Origin: Clostridium_F caseinilyticum
Lineage (GTDB): Bacteria > Bacillota > Clostridia > Clostridiales > Clostridiaceae
Length of the DNA stretch: 64,000 bases
Assembly (NCBI RefSeq): GCF_046127645.1
Contig: NZ_CP175919.1
Direction: 5' to 3' (one strand)
Part shown: piece by piece, positions 26,551 through 35,399 of the stretch
Layout: every line of letters starts with the position of its first letter
How positions within the stretch are numbered: position 1 is the stretch's first letter
Translations under genes and position numbers: made by a program
The notes under the pieces: model-generated
What the model saw: the letters and a program-made list of their open reading frames with translations, nothing else
Database searches by the model: none
What the model was told of the DNA's origin: nothing

Positions 26551-26650
26551 AAAAAATAAAGAACTATTTTAAAATAGTCCTTTAAAATTATTATTATATT
26601 CTATTATAGCTTTTTTAATAGATAAGTCTTTTCTAAAATCTAGATAGTTT

Positions 26651-27364
26651 TTAGCATATTTTTTGATTCTTTCTAAATTCTATAGGGGATATTTTTTCTA
26701 AATGTTTAAATACTCTAGTGAATGATGAATTATGCTCATAACCAACTATCTGAGAAATTTGTAAAATTGTTAAGTTTGTATTCAAAAGAAGTGATTTTGC
26801 TTTTTGGACTCTAAGATTTTGTATATATTCAATAGGAGAGACTTTCATTTTACTTTTAAACCATTCACTATAATAACTAATATTATAATGTTCAATATCT
26901 GCTAATTTTTTTAAATCTATATCTTCTGCAAAATGTTCATTAATATATTTTATAGAATCATGTATAGTTTCATCCACAATAAAATCATAACAATACATAA
27001 ATAAGTTATTGATAGAGTTAGAACTCTTTTTATTATTAGCTTCATTTAATAATAAATATCTTATAGCTTCCCATTTATGATCAAACAAAAATTCTTTTCC
27101 GCCTGCTAAATTTTCCATATCATACTTATTGAGCATGTTATTAGATATATCTAAGATTAAAAACTCATTATTATTATTAGCTCTAAAAGTGTGTTTACAA
27201 TCTGGAGGAAGAAAGAATAGGTGTTTATTTTCTAATGTTAATTTTTTATAAGTAGTTTCTATATCAAGAACTCCATGAATGGGTAAAATTAATTGAGCAT
27301 ATGAATGAGAGTGTATATTAAATTTATGATTATATATTCTACGTTCACATTTTATATTATTCAA
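26651..27364 (-). CDS. AraC-family regulator with N-terminal cupin
   Basis: 237 aa. The N-terminal part (about 8-100) is a cupin-like sensor (HSHSYAQLILPIHGVLDIE, LFFLPPDCKHTFRANN). The C-terminal about 100 residues contain the two HTH motifs (DLKKLADIEHYNISYYSEWFK; LTILQISQIVGYEHNSSFTRVFKH) and end with the family's PIEFRK. TTG start behind AGGTGA. It stands alone on the minus strand, divergent from the ABC/LytTR gene. Inducer and targets unknown. Confidence 0.9.
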   Translation of the reverse strand: MNNIKCERRIYNHKFNIHSHSYAQLILPIHGVLDIETTYKKLTLENKHLFFLPPDCKHTFRANNNNEFLILDISNNMLNKYDMENLAGGKEFLFDHKWEAIRYLLLNEANNKKSSNSINNLFMYCYDFIVDETIHDSIKYINEHFAEDIDLKKLADIEHYNISYYSEWFKSKMKVSPIEYIQNLRVQKAKSLLLNTNLTILQISQIVGYEHNSSFTRVFKHLEKISPIEFRKNQKIC

Positions 27365-27550
27365 AAGTATTCACCTTTTTCTTTTTACATAATGTAATTG
27401 TAAATTGATTTAATAAAATTATTATAACATAAGTTTACTATTTTCTATTCATATAGATTATCTTATACTTGTAACAGAACTGGATTTTAGCTGGTTTAGA
27501 TTTGTTAGTTGTAAGTTATAAGTAGATACTTATAAAATATTTTAAATCAG

Positions 27551-27640
27551 TTTATCTGATGGATATCAACTCTAATACCACCATCTTCTTGAAAGTGGAG
27601 TAAATAGCTGATACGATCCCAAATAACGATTTTTATCCGC
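27551..27640 (-). repeat. double-hairpin repeat, partial copy D1 (inverted)
   Basis: TTTATCTGATGGATATCAAC, TCTAATACCACCATCTTCTTGAAAGTGGAGTA and a decayed tail match the 5' part of the inverted family. The copy is truncated where another copy (27630 on) begins, so it may have been interrupted by it. Confidence 0.6.
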
Positions 27641-27748
27641 TCTAATGCTCCTATCTTTATAAAGTTAAGATCGCCTATCTCTTTGGACAATGATTTATAC
27701 TTTTAGGGAGAATAAAATCCCCTCTAAATCCAACAACTATGTATTTAT
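27630..27748 (-). repeat. double-hairpin repeat, copy D2 (inverted)
   Basis: TTTATCCGCTCTAATGCTCC, then GGACAATGATTTATACTTTTAGGGAG, then CCCTCTAAATCCAACAACTATGTATTTA. It lacks the ATGAC block. It lies directly in front of the ABC/LytTR gene, only about 25 bases before its RBS. Confidence 0.7.
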
Positions 27749-27786
27749 GATAAAATAAGGATATTAAGAATGGAAGGATGTTCAAT

Positions 27787-28803
27787 ATGCTGAAAATTAA
27801 GGGCTTATATAAAAAGCATAAAAATAATGTAATAAAAGATGTAGATATTAATATAGATAAGAATAATTCTATAAGTATAGAGTGTAACAATGATATAAGC
27901 GATTTACTGGTAGATTTAATTTTAGGAAGAGAGCTACCAGCTAAGGGTGAAATATATATAGAAGATATAAAAAACCTAAATTATGTTAAGAGTAATATTG
28001 CTAATATTGGTATTGTACCAAGGGAAGATGCTTTTTACGATAGAATGAGCATAGATGAGTACATGAAGTTTTTTGTAGATCTTTTATGTTCAGAATTAGA
28101 CTATAAAGAAGTAATGTTAAAACTTGCATTATTAGACATTGGAAATAAAAAAATAAAAAACCTAAATTATTCTCAAAAAAGAAGATTAAGCTTTGGTCGT
28201 GAAATATTAAAACAACCCAAATTTCTAATATTCCAGGAGCCAATTCTTAATATGGATAGAGATGGAGCTAAGGTAATAATAGAGAATATAGAGGATCTAA
28301 AGTCTAATGGAACTGCCATTTTGATTACATCTGTGGTATTTAAAGATGCACTTATGCTTAGTGAAAAAGCATATAGATTAAATGATGAAGGATTAGTAGA
28401 GTTGGATAATAGTGTTGATGAATCAAAAAATGATGGAGAAGAAGTTTTGAATGAAAAACCAGTATATAAAATAGAAAAAATTCCTGCTAAATTAGATGAA
28501 AGAATTTTATTATTTGACCCTATAGAGATTGATTACATAGAAAGCCAACAAGGAGTTAGTAATCTAAACATTAGAGGGGACAAGTTCCCTTGTACCATTT
28601 CTCTTGCTGATTTAGAGGAGAGATTAAAATATTTTGGATTTTTTAGATGTCATAGATCCTATTTAGTAAATTTACAGAGAGTTAAAGAAGTAATTACTTG
28701 GACAAGAAATAGTTATAGCTTAAGTTTAGATGATAAAGTAAAGAGTTCCATTCCTTTATCTAAAAGAAGATTAGAAGAACTAAAGAATATATTGAAGTTA
28801 TAG
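27787..28803 (+). CDS. degenerate ABC-ATPase domain fused to a LytTR DNA-binding domain
   Basis: About 338 aa. Residues 1-210 follow the ABC-ATPase fold but lack nucleotide-site residues. The Walker A position reads ECNNDISDLLVDLILG with no GKT, the signature region is LNYSQKRRLSFGRE, and Walker B is KFLIFQEPILNMD with Gln replacing Asp. Residues about 235-338 are a LytTR domain (IDYIESQQGVSNLNI, FFRCHRSYLVNLQRVKEV, IPLSKRRLEELKN). Probably a transcription regulator for the ABC exporter genes downstream. The start is the ATG at 27787, because GGAAGG lies 9 bases before it and abuts the alternative ATG at 27778. Confidence 0.85.
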   Translation: MLKIKGLYKKHKNNVIKDVDINIDKNNSISIECNNDISDLLVDLILGRELPAKGEIYIEDIKNLNYVKSNIANIGIVPREDAFYDRMSIDEYMKFFVDLLCSELDYKEVMLKLALLDIGNKKIKNLNYSQKRRLSFGREILKQPKFLIFQEPILNMDRDGAKVIIENIEDLKSNGTAILITSVVFKDALMLSEKAYRLNDEGLVELDNSVDESKNDGEEVLNEKPVYKIEKIPAKLDERILLFDPIEIDYIESQQGVSNLNIRGDKFPCTISLADLEERLKYFGFFRCHRSYLVNLQRVKEVITWTRNSYSLSLDDKVKSSIPLSKRRLEELKNILKL

Positions 28804-29283
28804 AAATCATAATGAATTTTAAATTGTAATACCCATAGTAAACTAATAAATTTAAAAATATTAAAATGAGATTATAAAATTATATTAAGATTTGAGTTGT
28901 AAAGTTTGTATTGAGTTTTTATATTAAATTAAGGAATTAAAATATTGTATTTGATTTATAAAAGTTATTTTGGGATTTAAATTGCAAATTTTATATTAAA
29001 CTAAAAATATTAAATTTAAATTATAAGGTTGTATTAAATTTTAAATAATAAAATGCAAATTGGATTAAAATATTTAAAAATGTTAGGTTGAAATTATAAT
29101 TTTAAATAAAATATATACTCCCTTTAGAGTATATATAGCTCTAGTTAGTATTTTAAAAATCATATTTTAACTTTTAAAATACTCCATTGAGCCCTTTATA
29201 TGTTCTTTTCATATATGTTTTATAGTTAAAGTTTTCAATTTTTAGGATAATTAAAATATAGAACATAGAGGGGAGTAAGACAG
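28804..29283. other. 480-bp AT-rich intergenic region with degenerate repeats
   Basis: Loosely repeated ATTAAATTT/ATTATAAAATT-type segments fill 28840-29100 without a clean period. ATATACTCCCTTTAGAGTATAT (about 29111-29132) and GTATTTTAAAA...TTTTAAAATAC (about 29149-29184) are small hairpins. This is where LytTR binding sites for the exporter operon would be expected, but I could not define any. Confidence 0.4.
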
Positions 29284-30129
29284 ATGGAGAAAATTATTTC
29301 TATGAAAAATGTAACAAAAGATTTTAAAGAAAATAGGGCTTTAAAAAATTTAAACCTTAGTATTGAAGAGGGAGAGATTTTTGGATTTTTAGGGCCAAGT
29401 GGAGCGGGAAAAACTACTGCTATTAAATTATTAACAGCTCAATTAATAGCAACTAGTGGTGAGATTAAGGTTTTTGGAAAAAATATTTATCCTAATAGAA
29501 AAGAAATAGTTAAAAATATTGGAATACTATCGGATACCAGTGGAATGTATGATAGGTTATCTGTTTTAGATAACCTTATGCTTTTTGCAAATATAAATAA
29601 TGTTTCTAAGAAAAATGTTTTAGAAATACTAGATAGTATGGGTATGAAAGATACTATAAAAAAGGAAGCCAAAAATCTTTCAAAGGGTATGAAACAAAGA
29701 CTTATGATAGCTAGAGCTGTTATCAATAAACCTAAATTATTGTTTTTGGACGAACCTACTTCTTCACTAGATCCAGGTACAACTTTAGAAATTCACAAGT
29801 TACTCAGAAGACTTAATGAAGAAGGAACTACAATATTTTTAACTACTCATAATATGTTTGAAGCTGATAAACTTTGTCATAGAGTAGCTTTTTTAAATGA
29901 GGGTGAAATAGTTGATATAGGAAATCCTCAAGAATTAAAATTAAAGTATATTAATGATGATATTAAGGTGATTTTGAAGGATAAAAATAAAGAAGTTATG
30001 GTAAAAAATAATTTAGAAGGTGCTTTAAAAATTAAATGTTGGATGGAAAAAGGGCAGTTAATTGCAATTCATTCTATGGAACCAACTTTAGAAAAAATAT
30101 TTTTGACTCTTACAGGGAGGGAACTATAA
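29284..30129 (+). CDS. ABC-2 type exporter ATPase (BcrA/CcmA-like)
   Basis: 281 aa. Walker A GPSGAGKTTA, signature LSKGMKQRL, Walker B KLLFLDEPTSSLD, H-loop FLTTHNMFEADKLCHR. The C-terminal tail of about 70 residues ends PTLEKIFLTLTGREL, as in BcrA/DrrA-type exporters. The stop overlaps the permease ATG by one base (TAATG). It is preceded by the ABC/LytTR regulator in the same orientation. Likely exports an antibiotic, peptide or toxin; substrate unknown. Confidence 0.92.
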   Translation: MEKIISMKNVTKDFKENRALKNLNLSIEEGEIFGFLGPSGAGKTTAIKLLTAQLIATSGEIKVFGKNIYPNRKEIVKNIGILSDTSGMYDRLSVLDNLMLFANINNVSKKNVLEILDSMGMKDTIKKEAKNLSKGMKQRLMIARAVINKPKLLFLDEPTSSLDPGTTLEIHKLLRRLNEEGTTIFLTTHNMFEADKLCHRVAFLNEGEIVDIGNPQELKLKYINDDIKVILKDKNKEVMVKNNLEGALKIKCWMEKGQLIAIHSMEPTLEKIFLTLTGREL

Positions 30130-30854
30130 TGGATTTTTCAATAAGAAGAGTAAATGCACTAGTAAAAAAAGAAATGAAGGATTTTGTAAAAAATATAAAT
30201 GTTTCTATTATGTATCTTATACCAATAGCATTAAGTATTTTTTATTCAAGAGTTAGTAATATATCAAATGAGGCTATGGTTAAAAGAACTTTATTGATTG
30301 TTTGCGTAGGTATGAATATATCATTTATATCCAGTATGGTTGTGTCTATGATGATTGCAGAAGAAAAAGAAAAAAATACTTTAAGAACTTTAATGCTTTC
30401 ATCTGTATCACCTTGGGAGTTCTTAACTGGAAAAGCTATTATAATTATTTTTATATCAGAAATTGTTAATATAGCAATGCTTTTCATACTTGGATTTGAT
30501 GCTAAGTATTTAGTGAAATATGTACTTATAACTAGTTTATTACTTCTAAGTATGATAGAGATTGGAGCTATAGTTGGTGTGTTTTGTAAAAATCAAATGG
30601 CTACGGGAATTTTTAGTATGCCTGTGATCCTAATATTTTATGTAATACCGATGGCTGCAAAAATGAATAAAATAACAGAAAAAGTAGCAAACTTATTACC
30701 TAATTATCATATGAATATTATGCTTTCAAGTTTATTTAAGGGGGAAAGTGTATTTAGTAAATCTAGATATGGGTTAGTTGTAATGTTAGGATGGATAATA
30801 ATTGCTGCATTTGCTTTTGGGTGGATTTATAAAAAAAGAGGACTAGATAAATAA
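30129..30854 (+). CDS. ABC-2 type exporter permease
   Basis: 241 aa with about six TM helices: IMYLIPIALSIFYSR, MNISFISSMVVSMMIAEEKE, AIIIIFISEIVNIAMLFILG, VLITSLLLLSMIEIGAIVGVF, MPVILIFYVIPMAA and YGLVVMLGWIIIAAFAFGWIY. The EEKEKNTLRTLMLSSVSPWEFL segment is the typical coupling helix of ABC-2 permeases. Start at the ATG 30129 (GGGAGG before it), one base overlapping the ATPase stop. Confidence 0.9.
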   Translation: MDFSIRRVNALVKKEMKDFVKNINVSIMYLIPIALSIFYSRVSNISNEAMVKRTLLIVCVGMNISFISSMVVSMMIAEEKEKNTLRTLMLSSVSPWEFLTGKAIIIIFISEIVNIAMLFILGFDAKYLVKYVLITSLLLLSMIEIGAIVGVFCKNQMATGIFSMPVILIFYVIPMAAKMNKITEKVANLLPNYHMNIMLSSLFKGESVFSKSRYGLVVMLGWIIIAAFAFGWIYKKRGLDK

Positions 30855-30857
30855 AAA

Positions 30858-30930
30858 GTATAAACATTGTGCATAAGTTAGTGAATATTTAAAGGATAAA
30901 TATTATGCATAAATTAGTGATTGCTTAAAT
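30858..30930 (+). repeat. two imperfect tandem copies of about 36 bp
   Basis: ATAAACATTGTGCATAAGTTAGTGA and ATAAATATTATGCATAAATTAGTGA head two adjacent units. They sit in the 3' flank of the exporter operon. Confidence 0.55.
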
Positions 30931-30953
30931 AAAAAATTCAGTTAAAAACCACT

Positions 30954-30987
30954 AAGTAGTATAGGTATATAAAAGCCTATACTACTT
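30954..30987. terminator. 12-bp stem hairpin between convergent genes
   Basis: AAGTAGTATAGG and CCTATACTACTT form a perfect stem with a 10-base loop. T-runs are weak on both sides. It probably separates the exporter operon from the minus-strand hydrolase. Confidence 0.6.
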
Positions 30988-31018
30988 TGTGTCATATTGT
31001 TTTAAAGCAAGTTAATTT

Positions 31019-32242
31019 TTATTTTTTATCAATATCTAGAATTGTTTGTAATAGCACATTAGCTCCTTTTAAACAATTATCAAGTGGTGTTTTCTCTATT
31101 TCACAATGGCTGTGCCCGCCAAGGCTTGGAACGAAAATCATAGTTGTAGGTAACATGTCTGCTGCAAATTGGGCATCATGGCCGGGACCGCTGTACATTC
31201 TCATATTAGAGTAACCATAAAGATTAGCATTTTTCTCCACGAAATTAATTAATTCATTGTTGAAACTAACAGTTTTACGTGACCATAATTTTCTGTAAAT
31301 GACTTTACAGTTTGCTAATTCTTTAGGGATATTTTCGATAATTTTAACCACTTGTTGTATTACTTTTGGATCTTGATGTCTTGCATCTAATGTGAATTTA
31401 ATATTAGATGGTATAATTGTATGTATATTAGGGGAACAAATTATTCTACCAGTAGTATACACTAATTTATCATCAAGTTTATCAAGTTCTTTATGCAAAT
31501 ATTGAATAGCTTCAGAAGCTGCTAAAAGAGCATCTTTTCTCATTTTTTGTGGAACTGTTCCAGCATGACCAGCTTGTCCAATAAATTCAAATTCATAGTT
31601 TACCATTCCAACAACGCCTTCTACAACACCTATATCTATTTTTGAAGATTCTAGAACTGGACCTTGTTCAATATGAAGTTCTAAAAGAGCCATATAATCT
31701 TTGGGATTTATTCTGTTCTTTTCTTCATCTTTATATCCACTTGCGTTTAGTGCTTCACCAAAGGATATGCCATTTTTATCTTTAGAATCTAGGATTTTTC
31801 CTTTATCAAAATTACCTGTAATAACACCAGATGACATCATAGCAGGGTCAAAACGAGCACCTTCTTCGTTAGTCCAAATCATAACTGTAATTGGATGGCG
31901 ATGCGGAATCTTTCCTCTAACTATAGTTTCAGCTACTTCCATTGCTGTAAGTACCCCTAGAATACCATCATAATTCCCACCTTGTACCACTGAATCACAA
32001 TGTGATCCCATTGCAATATGAGGAAGGTTTTCCTCAGACCCATTAAAAGTAGCATACATATTTCCCATATCATCTGTTGTTATAGTTGCCCCTAGTTTAT
32101 TCATTCTTTTTGAAAATTCCGCTCTTGCTTCAAGAGCAGGTTTAGATAAAGATAATCTTGTTATTCCACCATTGCCTGTGGCACCGAATTTACTGAAGGT
32201 AATAATCTTATCTTCTAATCTTTTTTCATCACAAATTAACAT
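31019..32242 (-). CDS. M20-family N-carbamoyl-L-amino acid hydrolase / allantoate amidohydrolase
   Basis: About 407 aa, the usual length of the HyuC/AllC/AmaB group of M20 di-metal peptidases. Metal-site motifs: MGSHCDSVVQGGNYDGILGVL (His/Asp), WTNEEGARF (Glu pair), ALLELHIEQGPVLE, and the C-terminal YSGPGHDAQFAADMLPTTMIF with PSLGGHSHCE. It hydrolyses carbamoyl or ureido groups in nucleobase or hydantoin breakdown; the exact substrate is not resolvable. Start chosen as the ATG at 32242 (GGGAG 8 bases before). No allantoin or pyrimidine genes flank it. Confidence 0.88.
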   Translation of the reverse strand: MLICDEKRLEDKIITFSKFGATGNGGITRLSLSKPALEARAEFSKRMNKLGATITTDDMGNMYATFNGSEENLPHIAMGSHCDSVVQGGNYDGILGVLTAMEVAETIVRGKIPHRHPITVMIWTNEEGARFDPAMMSSGVITGNFDKGKILDSKDKNGISFGEALNASGYKDEEKNRINPKDYMALLELHIEQGPVLESSKIDIGVVEGVVGMVNYEFEFIGQAGHAGTVPQKMRKDALLAASEAIQYLHKELDKLDDKLVYTTGRIICSPNIHTIIPSNIKFTLDARHQDPKVIQQVVKIIENIPKELANCKVIYRKLWSRKTVSFNNELINFVEKNANLYGYSNMRMYSGPGHDAQFAADMLPTTMIFVPSLGGHSHCEIEKTPLDNCLKGANVLLQTILDIDKK

Positions 32243-32334
32243 ATAAAACACTCCCTTACATATTTAGTATATAATTTACTAAAATGCTTGTCATGTCTAT
32301 ATTTGTACCATGATTTCTAATTTTAATGCTTTTA

Positions 32335-32560
32335 TCTTAGTTAGAAGAAAGAGTAAAGATAATTTAAATTATAGTTATATTTATTAGTTTCTTTATGTTT
32401 GAATTATTAGAAGAAGAAAGGACAATTTAAAATATAATTATTTTTATCAATTTTTTAAATTTTGTCTTATTAAACAGGGAGAAAAGGTAGTTTTAATTAT
32501 AGTTATATTTATTAAGTTTTTTATTTTCATCTTATTAAAGGAAGGGGTAAAAGGTTGGCT
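32335..32560. repeat. degenerate tandem repeat, about 65-bp units
   Basis: Units begin TCTTA(G/T)TTA and continue AATTATAGTTATATTTATTA(A/G)TTT; starts lie near 32335, 32404, 32465 and 32530. They fill most of the gap (32243-32784) between the M20 hydrolase and the VOC gene. The rest is AT-rich, with no gene seen. Confidence 0.55.
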
Positions 32561-32784
32561 ATATTTCTTCTATAATATACTTAATAAATTTTATATTTTT
32601 TAAACTTTATATAATTAAAGCTTCAGAGTGAATTTTGCAGTTTAAAAGTTTTAGTAAAATTTATTATTGTCGTATCAGTTTGGTTAATAGTGTTATTATT
32701 TATTTTAGAGTTAGTTAAAAGGATAATATAAGAAGAAATAGAATTGTAGTTAATATAAAAATAATTTAATGTGGAGGAGAAATT

Positions 32785-33168
32785 ATGAATATTAGGTTTA
32801 ATACAATTACTGTAAAAGACTTAGATGAATCATTAAAGTTTTATAAAGAAATTTTAGGATTTATAGAGATAAAAAGATTCAATCCTATGGAAGGGGTGAT
32901 TATAGCTTTTTTAAAAGATGAAGATTCAGGACTAATTGAATTGATTGAGTATCAAAACACTTCCAAGGATGATGATATTAGAGAATCAATTGTGTCAATC
33001 GGTATAGGAGTTGTAGATTTAGAAAGAACTTTAAATGAACTAAAGGACAAAGGAGTAGAGCTAATACGCGGTCCAATAGAAGTTCCGAGTGGTGAAAAGT
33101 TTGCATTTATAAAAGACCCTAATGGTGTTGAGATAGAATTAATTGAAGGATTCGATATACTTATGTAA
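32785..33168 (+). CDS. VOC-superfamily (glyoxalase-like) protein
   Basis: 127 aa, one VOC domain of paired beta-alpha-beta-beta-beta modules. It opens FNTITVKDLDESLKFYKEILGF and ends KFAFIKDPNGVEIELIEG. Metal ligands expected at the first-strand His are replaced (FNTITV), while Glu residues in GLIELIEY and VEIELIE are kept. It may therefore be a non-glyoxalase member. AGGAG lies before the ATG. Isolated gene; substrate unknown. Confidence 0.8.
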   Translation: MNIRFNTITVKDLDESLKFYKEILGFIEIKRFNPMEGVIIAFLKDEDSGLIELIEYQNTSKDDDIRESIVSIGIGVVDLERTLNELKDKGVELIRGPIEVPSGEKFAFIKDPNGVEIELIEGFDILM

Positions 33169-33296
33169 TAGAAAAATTGACAATTAGACTGGATTTAATG
33201 TATATTATATTTAAGATAGATTTCGAAAGAAGAGAGGGAAGTTTGTGAGTGTCTAGTATCTAAAATAGTTAAGTTAATATTAATTCTAAAAAAATA

Positions 33297-33512
33297 GGAG
33301 GGGTATACCTTTTATTTGTTATGGAATTAATTTGTACTATTAAAGATACAAGTCCACGAATTTACTTTAAAGAGGTAATATAATTACCTTTATTAATTGT
33401 TGAATTTTAAGCTGTGGGAGTATCCATAGCTTTTTTATTATATAAAAATAGAAATCTATCAAGATTTCGTAGACTTGTATTGTAATAAAAAATACAAGGA
33501 GAGATCATTGAG
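33297..33512 (+). promoter_or_regulatory. structured leader of the MutS2-like gene
   Basis: Elements in order: AGGAGGGG (33296-33303), a possible 20-codon ORF, the hairpin GGTAAT/ATTACC (about 33373-33388), and a terminator-like hairpin (GCTGTGG, CCATAGC, T-run; 33409-33437). ATACAAGTC-ACGAA inside the ORF is complementary to TTTCGTAGACTTGTAT (33465-33480). The latter can instead pair with AATACAAG at 33491-33498, overlapping the gene's AAGGAG. These mutually exclusive pairings suggest attenuation. Confidence 0.45.
33321..33383 (+). CDS. possible 20-aa leader peptide
   Basis: ATG at 33321 to TAA at 33381 encodes MELICTIKDTSPRIYFKEVI. The nearest SD (AGGAGGGG) is 17 bases upstream, which is long, so translation is doubtful. 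Its interest is position: it spans one arm of the inverted repeat of the leader and precedes the hairpin terminator. Confidence 0.25.
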   Translation: MELICTIKDTSPRIYFKEVI

Positions 33513-35399
33513 ATGAATAAAGAAACATTAGAAAAATTACATTATTATGAATTAAAAGAAATGATAAAAGAATATTGTGTCAGCGGCTTAGGAAAAAGAT
33601 TAATAGAAAAATTAGAACCTAGTAGTAATATAAAGATTGTAAATCAAAGATTAGATGAAACATCAGAGGGAAGAAGATTATTAGATGCCTCTTATAATAT
33701 ACCGTTAGAGGGCATTTTCAATGTATTACCTCTTATTGAAAAAATGGAAAAGGGAGCATCTTTAGAACCAACTGATTTGACTATGATGTCAAATTTTTTT
33801 AGAGGATGTAGGAAAGTAAAGTTATTCATAAAAGACAAAGAGGGATATGCACCTACATTGAGTGCTTATGGAGAGAATATTTGTGATTTGAGTTATATTG
33901 AAGAAGAAATAAATAGATCAATTAGAGGTAGTGTAGTTGACTCAAATGCTAGTAAAGATCTTAAAAAAATAAGAAGAAACATTGATATATGTGAAAGTAA
34001 GATAAAGGAAAAATTAGATAAGTTCCTTAAAAATAGTGCAAATAAAGAGTATATTCAAGAATTCTTTATTAGTCAGCGTGATGGAAAACATACCATTGCA
34101 ATTAAGGCAGCACATAAAAATAAAGTTCAAGGAACTATCATTGAAACATCTTCAAAGGGAACAACAGTGTTTATGGAGCCTAATGTTATTTCAAAGTATA
34201 CAAGTGACTTAACAGTATTAAAAGCAGAAGAAAGTGTGGAAGAATACAAAATCCTAGCTACTTTAACAGAGATGCTTTTTGAAAGAATAAAAGATTTGAA
34301 GATGAATGTTGATGTTATATCTGAATATGATATGATCTGGGCAAAAGCTAAATATAGTAAAGTAATAAATGGAATTAAACCTAAGCTAAATGACTATGGA
34401 TATATAAAAATAATTAAAGGGAAATATCCTCTTATTAAAGATGGTATACCTTTAGACTTTGAAATTGGAAAAAACTATAGGGGATTAATAATAACAGGGC
34501 CAAATGCAGGTGGTAAAACAGTAGTATTAAAGACAATTGGATTGTTAACATTAGCAATACAATCTGGATTTCATATAGAAGCTGAGGAAGGAACAGAATT
34601 TTCAGTATTTAAAAAGTTATTTGTTGATATTGGAGATAATCAAAGTGTTGAGAATGCATTGAGTACATTTTCATCTCATGTAAAAAATCTAGCTGAAATA
34701 ATTAGAGAAAGTACCAAATCAACACTACTATTGTTTGATGAAATCGGTAGCGGAACAGAACCAAATGAGGGGTCTGCTTTGGCTATTGCAATATTAGAAG
34801 AATTGTATCACAAGGGCTCTATAACTATATCAACTACTCATTATGGAGAAATAAAAAACTTTTCAAAAGAACATCCTGATTTTGAGAATGCAGCTATGGA
34901 GTTTGAGAAAGAAACTTTAGAACCATTATATAAACTTAGCATAGGAAAAGTGGGAGATAGTAATGCTTTATATATTTCTAAAAAGATGGGCTTATATGAT
35001 TCAATTATTGATAGAGCAAGAAAATATATGGATACAAAAAGTTATAATTATAATTTAATAGAAGACAGCAAGATTATAAAAAATAAAGAGTTACAAGCAA
35101 AGGAGGATTTTTATGACTACTCTGTAGGGGATAAAGTTGTTCTTTTAGAAAATAATCAATCAGCTATTGTATATAAGGAAAGAGATAGATTAAATAATGT
35201 GACTATACTATATAATAAGCAGTTTATTGAAGTTAACTATAAAAGAATAAAGTTAGAATTAAAGGCAAGTGACCTTTATCCAGAGGGGTATGACCTAAAT
35301 CAGTTATTTATAAGTTATAAGGAAAGAAAGCTAGAAAAAGATATTAAGAGAGGATCTAAAAAAGCATTGAAAAGAATAAAAAAAGAAGCTTTAATTTGA
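33513..35399 (+). CDS. MutS2-like ATPase lacking the Smr nuclease domain
   Basis: 628 aa against about 785 for MutS2. The core and clamp-like region (1-300) resembles MutS2 (LHYYELKEMIKEYCVSGLGKRLIEKLEPS, RDGKHTIAIKAAHKNKVQGTI). The MutS ATPase follows, with Walker A ITGPNAGGKTVVLKTIGL, DIGDNQSVENALSTFSSH, Walker B LLLFDEIGSGTEPNEGSALA and TTHYGEIK. The C-terminus ends in a KOW-like segment (YSVGDKVVLLENNQSAIVYKE) and a basic tail; the Smr domain is absent. MutS2 is known for suppressing recombination and, more recently, for rescuing stalled ribosomes. A paralogue without Smr could bind and not cut. It has a structured leader. Good AAGGAG before the ATG. Confidence 0.85.
   Translation: MNKETLEKLHYYELKEMIKEYCVSGLGKRLIEKLEPSSNIKIVNQRLDETSEGRRLLDASYNIPLEGIFNVLPLIEKMEKGASLEPTDLTMMSNFFRGCRKVKLFIKDKEGYAPTLSAYGENICDLSYIEEEINRSIRGSVVDSNASKDLKKIRRNIDICESKIKEKLDKFLKNSANKEYIQEFFISQRDGKHTIAIKAAHKNKVQGTIIETSSKGTTVFMEPNVISKYTSDLTVLKAEESVEEYKILATLTEMLFERIKDLKMNVDVISEYDMIWAKAKYSKVINGIKPKLNDYGYIKIIKGKYPLIKDGIPLDFEIGKNYRGLIITGPNAGGKTVVLKTIGLLTLAIQSGFHIEAEEGTEFSVFKKLFVDIGDNQSVENALSTFSSHVKNLAEIIRESTKSTLLLFDEIGSGTEPNEGSALAIAILEELYHKGSITISTTHYGEIKNFSKEHPDFENAAMEFEKETLEPLYKLSIGKVGDSNALYISKKMGLYDSIIDRARKYMDTKSYNYNLIEDSKIIKNKELQAKEDFYDYSVGDKVVLLENNQSAIVYKERDRLNNVTILYNKQFIEVNYKRIKLELKASDLYPEGYDLNQLFISYKERKLEKDIKRGSKKALKRIKKEALI

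Noticed and set aside
30036..30128. ABC-2 permease starting at 30036
   Set aside because: The extension overlaps the ATPase coding sequence in another frame; GGGAGG and ATG at 30129 with TAATG overlap is the normal arrangement.
33321..33383. Leader peptide treated as certain
   Set aside because: The SD to ATG spacing is 17 bases, so translation is unproven; kept at low confidence only.
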